From the NCBI GenBank assembly GCA_046757725.1, contig JBHHYU010000066.1:1-17450 (forward strand): a stretch of DNA of 17,450 bases, written 5' to 3'. The notes beneath the pieces are model-generated. The model did not search any database, was not told the origin of the DNA, and saw nothing but the letters and a program-made list of their open reading frames with translations. A program made the translations under genes and the position numbers. The DNA is from JBHHYU01 sp046757725. GTDB taxonomy: Bacteria; Desulfobacterota; Binatia; UBA9968. Each line of letters begins with the position of its first letter. The first letter of the stretch is position 1. Below, piece by piece: positions 7,479 through 14,896 of the stretch.

Positions 7479-8243
7479 ATGTGCACGTTGGCGCTCTACT
7501 TCCAGGAGTTTGACGATTATCCTCTAATTGTCGCGGCGAATCGGGATGAATATTTTAATCGCCCATCGGATCCTCCGGAGGTGCTGAACCACGACCCCTT
7601 CATCTTCGGGGGAAAGGACCTGCGAGCCGGGGGAACTTGGCTGGGGAGCAATCAGTATGGCCTTTTGGCCGGTATCTTAAATCAGAGGTCGGGCACAGGA
7701 GCAGAGCCTGCTTCCGTAAGGTCAAGGGGCTTACTCTGTTTGGATATTCTTGTAGCCAGAGACACGTCTGAGGTTTGTCATTTGCTTGGAAAACAGGCGG
7801 GCACGGAGTATCGCCCCTTTAACCTCCTCTATGTGAATGCAGAACAGGGCTTTATTGCCTACAACAAAGGCAGAAGGATACTGTGGATCGAATTACAAAG
7901 AGGACTTCATGTCCTTAGCAATACCTCCGTCTACGATCCTCGCTCAGAAAAGATGGAGCGCGCCTATGTCCTCTTTTCGCAGGCTAAAGCCAGCCTAGAA
8001 CGGGACAGGGGTAACCATCGGGCGTGGGTCCGAACGCTTCAGGCGGTTTTAGGTGACCACACTCTGGCCGTGGATTCCAATGACCGAAAACATTCCCTCT
8101 GTGTGCACACCCCATCCTACGGAACGGTTTCCTCTAGCATGTTTTTATATGCCGGGAACGAACGGCGCTTTTATATTTATCACGCCGCAGGCCCGCCATG
8201 TCAGGAGGACTTTAAAGGTCCGATGCTCGTGGAAGTCTCATGA
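7479..8243 (+). CDS. NRDE/TANGO2-family protein
   Basis: A 254-residue member of the NRDE (TANGO2-like) family. It begins MCTLALYF, carries the name-giving N21-R22-D23-E24 in VAANRDEYFNRPSDPP, and has FGGKDLRAGGTWLG followed by GLLAGILNQR. These are the conserved blocks of this family, which shares an Ntn-hydrolase-like layout with a Cys at position 2. Its biochemical function is unresolved: eukaryotic TANGO2 has been linked to secretion, lipid and haem handling. I start at ATG 7479 because family members begin MC; an in-frame ATG two codons earlier (7473) is possible. No strong ribosome site is visible. The stop overlaps the Nudix start by ATGA, so the two are probably co-translated. Confidence 0.88.
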   Translation: MCTLALYFQEFDDYPLIVAANRDEYFNRPSDPPEVLNHDPFIFGGKDLRAGGTWLGSNQYGLLAGILNQRSGTGAEPASVRSRGLLCLDILVARDTSEVCHLLGKQAGTEYRPFNLLYVNAEQGFIAYNKGRRILWIELQRGLHVLSNTSVYDPRSEKMERAYVLFSQAKASLERDRGNHRAWVRTLQAVLGDHTLAVDSNDRKHSLCVHTPSYGTVSSSMFLYAGNERRFYIYHAAGPPCQEDFKGPMLVEVS

Positions 8244-8962
8244 GGCAAGCAACTCAGCCGAAGAAAGCTTCAACCGTTATCCTTGTCCGTCCAAATGCCC
8301 ATGGCCAGTTTGAACTCTTCCTCACGCGTCGTCCTGCCGAGATGCATTTCCTCGGCGGGATGTACGTCTTTCCTGGCGGCAGCGTAAAAAAGGAGGACTG
8401 CTCAGAGGGTACCTTGAGATGTTGCCGCGGCGTCACGAAAAAGGCGGCGCAGAAAACTCTCGGCATGCATCTGAGCCCTAACGTTGCCCTCGGTCACTGG
8501 GTGGCCGCGATCAGGGAGCTTTTCGAAGAGGTCGGGATCCTCTTCTGTGTTAATGCTGTAGGGAAGCCCGTTGATATGGCGGTCATACGCGAGCGTCTCG
8601 CTGGGAAGCGGAGAACCACGATGAAGGGATCGATGGAGTTTCGGGAGATCCTGGAATCGGAGAAAATTTTCTGTGACCTGGCTCGACTCCATTATTTTTC
8701 CCACTGGCGGACCCCGGAAGAGTTTCCCACACGCTTTGACACCCGCTTCTACCTTGCCCCGTTGCCGCAGGATCAGAATCCATTTGCCAGTTCCGAGGAA
8801 GTGACCCATAGCCTGTGGATCACACCGGATCGCGCTCTAGAGCTTAGCGGGCGAGGTAGTTTACCTGTCATATTTCCGACCTTCGCCTCGCTTCGTACCC
8901 TAGCGAATTTTGACTCATTTGAAAGTCTCTTTGCCGTATACCAACCGAGCAAACCTGATTAG
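8240..8962 (+). CDS. Nudix hydrolase of the split-box (NUDT19-like) type
   Basis: A 240-residue Nudix hydrolase. The first part of the Nudix box is FPGGSVKKED (44-53) and the second part is RELFEEVGI (92-100), with about 40 extra residues between them. A long insertion splitting the box is typical of NUDT19-like proteins, some of which hydrolyse CoA derivatives. The catalytic Glu residues of REx2EExG are present (E93, E96, E97). Substrates of this subgroup in bacteria are not settled, so CoA or another nucleoside diphosphate derivative is an inference. The second half (HYFSHWRTPEEFPTRFDTRFY) also matches the subgroup. The ATG overlaps the NRDE stop (ATGA at 8240-8243). Downstream genes are on the other strand. 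Confidence 0.9.
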   Translation: MRQATQPKKASTVILVRPNAHGQFELFLTRRPAEMHFLGGMYVFPGGSVKKEDCSEGTLRCCRGVTKKAAQKTLGMHLSPNVALGHWVAAIRELFEEVGILFCVNAVGKPVDMAVIRERLAGKRRTTMKGSMEFREILESEKIFCDLARLHYFSHWRTPEEFPTRFDTRFYLAPLPQDQNPFASSEEVTHSLWITPDRALELSGRGSLPVIFPTFASLRTLANFDSFESLFAVYQPSKPD

Positions 8963-9001
8963 GCGGGAATAGGCGCGGAAATAGAGCACGGAGGGGAGGC
9001 A

Positions 9002-9139
9002 ATGGAGAGCTTCGGCGACGTACCCGTCACGGGCTTTAGGTACTTAAAGTTCTCCGTCTTGATGCCATGGACCCCCTTCAGTTGGCTTGCGACTTCAAAT
9101 CTAGTCGGCGAGCGTTCCAGGTTCTTGTCACTTCCCTGA
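9002..9139 (+). CDS. Possible 45-residue small protein (doubtful)
   Basis: A short frame in the 249-base gap between convergent genes. A purine-rich GGAGGGGAGG runs up to two bases before ATG 9002, with its GAGG part 7 bases away, an unusually good ribosome site. The product has an aromatic-rich middle (MPWTPFSWLA) but no recognised motif. The opposite strand is also open for 78 codons (8962-9195) without any ATG start. Two open strands may only reflect base composition or a decayed gene. I list it because of the ribosome site alone. Confidence 0.2.
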   Translation: MESFGDVPVTGFRYLKFSVLMPWTPFSWLATSNLVGERSRFLSLP

Positions 9140-9211
9140 ACCTTTTCCGTAAGATGGTACCGGGAGTAAATAAGGGCATTTCGGGTCTGCTGGTCCTAAG
9201 TTTAGCGCAGA

Positions 9212-9595
9212 CTACTCATTACCAGCCCAACCGACAGTGGAAATATCGATCTCCTGGCCATCGGGTCCGGCACACTTCATCTCAAAATAGGACTGGGGGT
9301 TAGAAGGATCGGTCGGATTGACATTCAAGTTTTCAATAAGCGACTTGCCTCCTAGTCGCGTTACTCTCTCCATAGTTTTATTTATATCCTCCACTTTAAA
9401 GCCAAGATGGTCGAGACCCTTCCTACCTATAGCCCCCTCTTTCACGTTCAAGATGGCCAGGTTGATATGACCGTCGGAGAGATAAACCCCACTGTGGCCT
9501 ATACCCACCTGCTTGAGTTCAAAAACTTCCTTATAAAAAGCGGCGGTTTGCTCGACATTCTTTGTCCTAATCGCAATGTGTTTAATCTTGGGCAT
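9212..9595 (-). CDS. Single-domain VOC family protein
   Basis: A 127-residue VOC protein with one ββαβββ module pair. KHIAIRTKN carries H6, LDHLGFKVED carries H63, and DGQEIDIS carries D117 at the third ligand position, where Glu is commoner. FYKEVFELKQVG gives the usual FY helix. This is the length of stand-alone glyoxalase-like, methylmalonyl-CoA-epimerase-like and lactoylglutathione-lyase-like proteins, which act as dimers; the substrate cannot be assigned. GGGAGG lies 4 bases before the ATG. It follows the dehydrogenase after 73 bases on the same strand, so it is probably the last gene of the tctCBA-dehydrogenase operon. It may isomerise or cleave a metabolite of the imported acid (inference). 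Confidence 0.88.
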   Translation of the reverse strand: MPKIKHIAIRTKNVEQTAAFYKEVFELKQVGIGHSGVYLSDGHINLAILNVKEGAIGRKGLDHLGFKVEDINKTMERVTRLGGKSLIENLNVNPTDPSNPQSYFEMKCAGPDGQEIDISTVGWAGNE

Positions 9596-9668
9596 CTTAC
9601 CTCCCGAAATTTTTTACCACACCAAATGAGTCAACAGACTTAGTTGTTTACGAAAAGCTGGAACATCA

Positions 9669-10733
9669 TTAGTCCGACATCGTCTTGCCGGCGATCGCTG
9701 CGGCTACCTCGGTAGTCGTAGCCTTACCTCCTAGGTCGGGTGTAAGGATTCTGCCCTCTGCCACGACGTTCTCGATAGCGGCTACGACTGCCTGGGCGGC
9801 CTCCGGATATCCGAGGTGATCAAGCATCAGCGCACCCGACCAGATCTGTCCGATCGGGTTAGCGATGCCTTTCCCAGCGATGTCCGGCGCCGAGCCATGC
9901 ACGGGCTCGAACATCGAGGGGTAGTCTTTTTCCGGGTTGATGTTCGCACCGGGTGCCGTCCCAATCGACCCGGCGATCGCCGGCCCGAGATCGGAAAGGA
10001 TATCACCAAACAGATTACTGGCTACGATGACATCGAACCAATCGGGATGCTGGACAAAGTGAGCGGCTAAAATGTCGATGTGGTACTGGTCCGTCCTGAT
10101 CTCGGGGTAATTCCCGGCCATCGTAGCGAATCGCTCGTCCCAGAATGGCATGCTGTGAATGATACCGTTTGACTTCGTTGCTGAGGTGAGATGATGTTCC
10201 GGCCGACGCATGGCGAGTTCAAACGCGTAACGCATAACGCGGTCGCAACCCTGCCGCGTAAACACCGATTGCTGGACCACCAATTCCTCGGCGCTCCCAT
10301 GATACAGCCGACCACCGATTGCAGAATACTCTCCTTCGTTGTTCTCACGCACGATTACGAGGTCTATGTCCGGGGATTTGCGCCCGGCGAGCGGGGATTG
10401 CACTCCCTTTAATAATCGCACCGGCCGCAGGTTAATGTACTGGCGGAAAGTGCGCCGGATCGGAATAAGTAATCCCCACAGCGAGACATGGTCGGGCACA
10501 CCGGGAAAACCGACCGCGCCGAGGTAGATCGCATCGAAGCGCCTAAGTTGATCGAGTCCATCCTCAGGCATCATGCGACCGGTCTTTGCATAGATCTCAC
10601 AGCTCCAGTCTAGACTCGCCCACTCAAAGCCAAAATCGAAACGGCGCCCAACAGCCTCAAGCACACGAATACCTTCGGGCACCACCTCCTTACCGATCCC
10701 GTCACCCGGGATCACCGCAATGCGATGCCTCAC
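9669..10733 (-). CDS. Tartrate/D-malate-type decarboxylating dehydrogenase
   Basis: A 354-residue NAD-dependent 3-hydroxyacid dehydrogenase of the isocitrate/isopropylmalate family, closest in pattern to tartrate dehydrogenase/decarboxylase (TtuC) and D-malate dehydrogenase (DmlA). IPGDGIGKEV opens the protein. VRENNEGEYS holds Tyr136, TKSN holds Lys187, and D220, D244 and D248 (NLFGDILSDLGPA) bind the divalent metal. EPVHGSAPDIAGKGIANP (276-293) is the dinucleotide-binding loop. DHVSLWGLLIPIRR replaces the loop typical of isopropylmalate dehydrogenase and fits the tartrate/malate subgroup. The start is GTG 10733 with GGAGG 9 bases upstream. It overlaps the stop of a 52-codon frame by GTGA. 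Its place after tctCBA suggests oxidation of the imported hydroxyacid; the exact acid is unproven. Confidence 0.9.
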   Translation of the reverse strand: MRHRIAVIPGDGIGKEVVPEGIRVLEAVGRRFDFGFEWASLDWSCEIYAKTGRMMPEDGLDQLRRFDAIYLGAVGFPGVPDHVSLWGLLIPIRRTFRQYINLRPVRLLKGVQSPLAGRKSPDIDLVIVRENNEGEYSAIGGRLYHGSAEELVVQQSVFTRQGCDRVMRYAFELAMRRPEHHLTSATKSNGIIHSMPFWDERFATMAGNYPEIRTDQYHIDILAAHFVQHPDWFDVIVASNLFGDILSDLGPAIAGSIGTAPGANINPEKDYPSMFEPVHGSAPDIAGKGIANPIGQIWSGALMLDHLGYPEAAQAVVAAIENVVAEGRILTPDLGGKATTTEVAAAIAGKTMSD

Positions 10734-10888
10734 AGCGTTCTTCCTCCAATCACCGTATCACCGTCCTTCAACGGTCCTCTCCTGATAGCCCATTTGAGAG
10801 TCACCCAAGAGAAGGCTCCGGTAAAGAAATATATCACTCTCTTTAAATTGTTTTTTCTTTTAACCCGCTTGGTTAGTAACTTATCCAT
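10730..10888 (-). CDS. Small unannotated protein between tctA and the dehydrogenase
   Basis: A 52-residue frame that fills the gap between tctA and the dehydrogenase. AAGGA lies 5 bases before ATG 10888, the frame starts 29 bases after the tctA stop, and its TGA overlaps the GTG of the dehydrogenase as GTGA (10730-10733). The dehydrogenase ribosome site (GGAGG) lies inside its last codons. The product is basic at the N-terminus (MDKLLTKRVKRKNNLKR), then has a hydrophobic aromatic run (VIYFFTGAFSWVTLKWAI, residues 18-35) that could be one membrane or amphipathic helix, then a polar tail (GPLKDGDTVIGGRTL). I recognise no family. It could be an accessory subunit of the transporter, or a leader peptide that couples translation of the dehydrogenase. 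Confidence 0.5.
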   Translation of the reverse strand: MDKLLTKRVKRKNNLKRVIYFFTGAFSWVTLKWAIRRGPLKDGDTVIGGRTL

Positions 10889-10917
10889 ATAGGTCCTTTT
10901 TCCCTCCCCCTATCCAA

Positions 10918-12561
10918 TTACAGCCCCGCAGTCTCCTTGTGCATGCTGTGATAAAGGAAATACGCGCCCCCTAAGAGGAAGGCCAATGCGACCAATCGGG
11001 CCTCACCAGGTGAAAGCCAGAAAGGGAGCGAAATGGCGATGAGGCTAACGGGAAGGTAGAAACGCGCCCAGCGTGTATGGCGGTACTGCTGCCAGAAAGG
11101 GAAAAGTAGGGAAATGACGGCCAAGATGACGAAAAACAGTGAAATCGGCCGGGTGAAGAAGAGCAGCGGATTGGGATCGCTCATATAGGCTCGATTCAGG
11201 TTGACCTCGGCAATATCGCCCAGGATAACGCCCAGGATCATGGGTGCGAGCGGGAAACCAAACTTTCGCATCAAGTAACCCAGGATACCAAACCAGAATA
11301 GTGTCCAGATGTCGAAGGTAACATTGTGGAGCGCAAACACACCCGTTGCGCAAAAGATTAGAACGGTTGAGGCGAGGATGTATTTGGGAAGCCGCGTTAC
11401 CCGCAAGAAGACCCGCATTCCGAATGCCTGCAGCGCGATCATGACGAAGTGGGCCGTGAAGAAGGCAACGAAAATTCCGTAGACAAGCACAGGCTCTTCA
11501 GTAATGAAAGTCGGGCTGGGGATCACATTGTGGATCAACAGGGCGCCCAGCATCACCGCCACCGTGATATCGCCAGGGATACCAAGGGCGATCATGGTGA
11601 TGAGGGCACCGCCCGCTGTTCCGTTGTTGGCCGCCTCCGCAGCGATGATGCCGTCAGGGATACCGGTGCCAAATTTCTCCGGATATTTCGATGCCTTTTT
11701 AGCCTGATCGTAGCTCAAAATGTTCGAGATACTTCCGCCCGCAGCGGGAAGAGCCCCCACAAACACACCAATACAGGCCGAGCGGATCAAGTTAATGGGT
11801 TGGTGTAAGATCGTCTTTATCGCATTCCAGTGTTCGACCGCGATGTTGCTCCCCTTTACATTTACAAGGGACTCCTGGGCACGCTCGCCGCCTTCGACGT
11901 CGGACATAAGCTGGGCGAAAGCGAAGAGGCCGATGAGTACCGGCAGGAAATCAAATCCCTGTTTTAGGGCTTCGATGCCAAAATCAAAGCGCGAGATCCC
12001 GGTAATGTCATCGTCGCCCACCGTGGCAAGTAAAAGGCCTAAGAGGCCTGAAATTCCACCCTTGAGTAAGGATTCTCCCGCGAGGCTCGCGATGATCGTC
12101 AGGGCGAACGCGATGAGAGAGAAAAACTCCCAGGGACCAAATTGGAGTCCAAAAAGGGCGATCGGCGGTGCGAAGAGGGTTAAGAGTACTGCCCCGATGA
12201 GGCCACCAAAAAAGGAGGCCCAGATCCCCACCCCTAGCGCGAAGCCGGGCCTTCCCGTCCGGGACATGGGATAGCCGTCAAAAGTGGTCGCAACCGAGGA
12301 GGGCGTACCCGGAATTCCCAGTAGCGTTCCTGAGATCAGCCCACCCGAGTAACCTCCCACGAAGACACCCATCATAGTTGCCGAGCCTTGCAGGGGCGTC
12401 ATCCCGAAGGTGAATGGTAGCGTCAAGATCACGGCCATCGCTATCGTAAAGCCTGGTATTGCCCCTGCTACGATGCCCGCAAGCGTGCCTGCCGCGATTA
12501 AGGCAAGGGTGCCTGGCGTGAAAACATTGCCGAAGGCGGCCGCCACGTTTGCCATGAGCAT
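10918..12561 (-). CDS. tctA: Tripartite tricarboxylate transporter large permease TctA
   Basis: A 547-residue polytopic membrane protein, the transport subunit of a TctABC secondary carrier driven by an ion gradient. It has the family signature near the N-terminus (GxxxGAIPGFTIAMAVILTLPF, about residues 29-50) and the conserved block GGYSGGLISGTLLGIPGTP (69-87), followed by many hydrophobic segments and a second GALPAAGGSISNILSY repeat. The frame stays open upstream to 12747, but that part overlaps tctB and is rich in Cys and Trp. I therefore start at ATG 12561, where AAGGG lies 8 bases upstream. That leaves 31 bases after tctB. It is somewhat longer than typical ~500-residue members because of extra C-terminal membrane segments. 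The substrate is set by TctC and is unknown. Confidence 0.93.
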   Translation of the reverse strand: MLMANVAAAFGNVFTPGTLALIAAGTLAGIVAGAIPGFTIAMAVILTLPFTFGMTPLQGSATMMGVFVGGYSGGLISGTLLGIPGTPSSVATTFDGYPMSRTGRPGFALGVGIWASFFGGLIGAVLLTLFAPPIALFGLQFGPWEFFSLIAFALTIIASLAGESLLKGGISGLLGLLLATVGDDDITGISRFDFGIEALKQGFDFLPVLIGLFAFAQLMSDVEGGERAQESLVNVKGSNIAVEHWNAIKTILHQPINLIRSACIGVFVGALPAAGGSISNILSYDQAKKASKYPEKFGTGIPDGIIAAEAANNGTAGGALITMIALGIPGDITVAVMLGALLIHNVIPSPTFITEEPVLVYGIFVAFFTAHFVMIALQAFGMRVFLRVTRLPKYILASTVLIFCATGVFALHNVTFDIWTLFWFGILGYLMRKFGFPLAPMILGVILGDIAEVNLNRAYMSDPNPLLFFTRPISLFFVILAVISLLFPFWQQYRHTRWARFYLPVSLIAISLPFWLSPGEARLVALAFLLGGAYFLYHSMHKETAGL

Positions 12562-12592
12562 AGAACGAACCCTTAAGTGAAAAAGTACCCGA

Positions 12593-13069
12593 TCAAAAGA
12601 TCTCCCCTTCGGGCAAAAGCACGAGCAACAGCCACCTAAATAAAATAAACAGAATGGCCAGTACTCCGACGGCGATGGCCAGATACTGGGGAACCTTCCT
12701 CCAACTCTTTGGCCCCAACAACACCTGCATACCCAAAAGGAACACAAAGCTGGTGATCAAGTATCCCGCGTAGGGCAGTGCCCAGGCGAACAGAAAAAAG
12801 AGCACATAGCTGGCTAGCACATTTCGGTAGTCATGAAACCAATCGGCAAAAGGGCGACTCTTCGGCCTAGGCTGCCGAAGGTCTTGCATCAGTCCCTTCA
12901 AAAAAAGTCCTGCAGACAAAGGAAACAAGGCAAACAAGAGTACACGCGGAAAAAGGGCGGGGCCCATGGTGCCATAGGGCGCTCTGGGAAGGAAAAAGGT
13001 AGTCACGAAGAACGCTATGAGCAAAACCAGTAGGATACCGCCGATAATGGTGTCCGATCGCAGATGCAT
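12593..13069 (-). CDS. tctB: Tripartite tricarboxylate transporter small subunit TctB
   Basis: A 158-residue integral membrane protein with about four to five hydrophobic segments (roughly 8-26, 41-60, 84-118 and 127-152). GPALFPRVL (36-44) is the typical TctB motif after the first membrane segment. TctB is the small, poorly conserved membrane partner of TctA. GAGGG lies 6 bases before the ATG. It sits between tctC (96 bases upstream) and tctA (31 bases downstream) in the usual C-B-A order, which supports the call more than sequence identity does. The tctC-tctB gap is C/G-rich, but I see no convincing hairpin with a T tract in it. Confidence 0.9.
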   Translation of the reverse strand: MHLRSDTIIGGILLVLLIAFFVTTFFLPRAPYGTMGPALFPRVLLFALFPLSAGLFLKGLMQDLRQPRPKSRPFADWFHDYRNVLASYVLFFLFAWALPYAGYLITSFVFLLGMQVLLGPKSWRKVPQYLAIAVGVLAILFILFRWLLLVLLPEGEIF

Positions 13070-13165
13070 TTACAGCCCTCATCGAATGACAGGACGAATG
13101 ACCGCCTGCCATCAACAACGGGGGGCAGTCCCTCGGGCCGCCGCACCGGTTTTTTTTCCTGCTTT

Positions 13166-14137
13166 TTAATTTTTCCGCATATAAAGGCCGACGCGCTTAG
13201 CAGCCGTCGTGATTATCTTCACGTTATCCTTCAAATAGGAAATATACGCCTTCCGGCCTTTGTACTGGATGATGGTTCCCTTTGCCCGGAGGTCCTTCTG
13301 TACGGCTGGGTCTTTCATAGTCTTCCTAAAGGCTTTCTCAAATGCTGCGAGAATCTTTTCCGGTGTGCCTTTAGGAGCGAAAACTCCGCGGTTGACGCCA
13401 AAAACCACATTAATACCCTGTTCCCTGAGCGTGGGGATCTTCGGGAGCCGTGAGTCGCGCTTGGCCGAGGCGATACCTAGAGACTTCAATGTACCCGCAC
13501 TGATGTACTTTTTGCCGGCAGTGATGTTAATCTCGCCAAGCTGAATGTGTTTTCCGAGAAGTGCGGTCATGCGATTGCGCGTGCCTTCATAACCCACGTA
13601 TTTAAACTTCACTCCTGTTTTGGCCTCGATCAAAACAGGGAAAAAGTGGCTCGTCGAGCCCAGTGTTGCACCAAAGAGAACCTTTTTTCCGGGATTCTTT
13701 TTCATGTCTGCAATTAGCTCTTTTGCGCTGTTCCAGGGTACCCCCGGATGGGCACCCAAGAGGGAAGGTGTATGGGTCAGTAGCGAGATAGGCTCGAAGG
13801 CGAAGTAGCTGAAGTCCACCCGGGCCTGCACATAGGAGGTCTGCATGGAGTCATGGCCTGCGAACAACGTGCAACCGTCTGGTCGCGAGGACTTAGCTAC
13901 CTTAGCCCCTTTGTTACCGCCCTGGCCGCTGATGTTCTGGACAATGATGTCTTTGCCAAGGCGTTTTTCCGCTGTCCTGGCAACTACGCGAAAGATAACG
14001 TCAGTACCCCCTCCTGCCTTCCAAGGAACAATAAGTTTCACCGCCCGGCAGGGAAGTTTAATCGCATTGGCACGATGCGGCACCCCACCCAAAGCAAAAA
14101 CCACAGAGAAAACTGCCAGCAAATAGTTGCGCACCAT
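13166..14137 (-). CDS. tctC: TctC/Bug-family periplasmic solute-binding protein
   Basis: A 323-residue exported receptor. The signal peptide is residues 1-25 (hydrophobic core YLLAVFSVVFALGG, likely cut after RANA). The mature part begins with VKLIVPWKAGGGTDVIFRVVA, the classic Bug-family start, then NISGQGGNKGAKVAKSSRPDG, and ends with PEKILAAFEKAFRKTMKDPAV, also typical. Bug proteins bind carboxylates, through water-bridged carboxylate contacts in the best-studied members, and hand them to TctAB. The dehydrogenase downstream suggests a hydroxy-dicarboxylate such as tartrate or malate, or a related acid, by context only. AAAGGGGGG lies about 8 bases before the ATG. It is the first gene of the operon. 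Confidence 0.94.
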   Translation of the reverse strand: MVRNYLLAVFSVVFALGGVPHRANAIKLPCRAVKLIVPWKAGGGTDVIFRVVARTAEKRLGKDIIVQNISGQGGNKGAKVAKSSRPDGCTLFAGHDSMQTSYVQARVDFSYFAFEPISLLTHTPSLLGAHPGVPWNSAKELIADMKKNPGKKVLFGATLGSTSHFFPVLIEAKTGVKFKYVGYEGTRNRMTALLGKHIQLGEINITAGKKYISAGTLKSLGIASAKRDSRLPKIPTLREQGINVVFGVNRGVFAPKGTPEKILAAFEKAFRKTMKDPAVQKDLRAKGTIIQYKGRKAYISYLKDNVKIITTAAKRVGLYMRKN

Positions 14138-14200
14138 TAGTTTGACCCCCCTTTCTAATATTAACTATTGGATTTGTTTTCGAGACTCCGACACCTAGAA

Positions 14201-14239
14201 ATTGTATCTACCTTCGCTTCCGTCCTCACTATTGAGGAC
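14201..14239 (-). promoter_or_regulatory. Putative tctC promoter with overlapping palindromic operator
   Basis: Read toward tctC, a -10-like TACAAT (14206-14201) lies 17 bases from a weak -35 GTGAGG (14229-14224). The -35 falls inside a perfect inverted repeat GTCCTCACTATTGAGGAC (14222-14239; 7-base arms, 4-base centre). This placement is what a repressor operator would show. A short hairpin at the end of the decayed nitrilase transcript is the alternative, though it has no T tract. No regulator gene is next to it in the window. Confidence 0.33.
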
Positions 14240-14358
14240 ACTGGTCAGTAACTACAGGCCTCACGCCGGTCACCCTTGCCGTGCCATGGATATTGGGGCG
14301 ATCTTATTGCGATAATCATCGGTTGGCAAGGAAATTCTGGGAGATTCATGCTGAGCTG

Positions 14359-14495
14359 CTATGCATTTTTATTAGTCACATAAGTTACGGGCAAATGTGG
14401 CTCACTATTCACATGTAGCCGGAATATATCCGATCTCGCATAGTGGCGAACAAAACAGGCGCCGCTTGGGCAACAGCTACTCTTACGGTCTCCAT
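14359..14495 (-). pseudogene. Nitrilase gene remnant with a large internal deletion
   Basis: Read on the - strand, ATG 14495 with AGGAG 5 bases upstream starts METVRVAVAQAAPVLF, the characteristic first strand of aliphatic nitrilases. After Phe16 the frame breaks, running to a stop at 14409. One frame over, the same DNA reads RHYARSDIFRLHVN...LPVTY and stops at 14359. This is the usual C-terminal nitrilase segment (GHYxRPDVF...V). Head and tail therefore meet at about 14445-14450, and some 270 or more codons, including the Glu-Lys-Cys catalytic region, are missing. The ribosome site survives, so a 28-residue peptide could still be made. It lies upstream of tctC in the same direction. Assignment rests on remembered motifs at both ends in the right order and on the same strand. 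Confidence 0.72.
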
Positions 14496-14896
14496 ATAAA
14501 CTCCTATAGATCGTGCACGTTATTTTTCTCTTTGTGGTTAACAAAGACCCTTGGACGGTAAAGCTCCAGGTTCATAACGTGATAGCACGCGCCACGGTAT
14601 TCGGTGCGAAGAGAACGCGCCCTGCGGCGAAAAATAGCAGAGTACAAAAATGAAATAAAGAGCTAATAGCGGATTTTGACCCCCCATGTTTGGCTGCCGT
14701 CACGCTGGTTATACGATCTGCGGCGTGATAGGTATAATCCTGGGACGGGTGGTACCGGCTCCCCTCTACCTGGTGAAAGAAGATCTCATTTTATGGGCTC
14801 ATTCGTCCTTACGTGTCCCTCGTTATCTGATAATGGAATTTCGGTAACTCGTTCGCCGCAACTGACCTAATATTCGGAACTTTTAGCCATAACAAC
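14496..14896. other. Gene-poor stretch upstream of the EamA transporter
   Basis: No convincing gene in 401 bases. A perfect TATAAT lies at 14733-14738 facing the transporter, but without a good -35 at 17 bases. A 53-codon frame (14686-14847) has no ribosome site. GGGTGGTACCGGC at 14747-14759 resembles the conserved core of T-box leaders, but I find no specifier stem or terminator. Remnant DNA on the far side of the nitrilase deletion is a reasonable reading. Confidence 0.4.

Noticed and set aside
12562..12747. 62-residue upstream extension of tctA
   Set aside because: It overlaps tctB entirely, is rich in Cys and Trp, and the TctA signature starts right after ATG 12561.
14141..14685. Repeated TTTGACCCCCC at 14141-14151 and 14675-14685 as possible transposon ends
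   Set aside because: An 11-base match is expected by chance in a window of this size, the flanks are unrelated, and the first copy is simply the tctC ribosome site on the other strand.
14686..14847. 53-codon + strand frame before the EamA gene
   Set aside because: No ribosome site, no recognised motif, and it lies in a stretch that is open in several frames.
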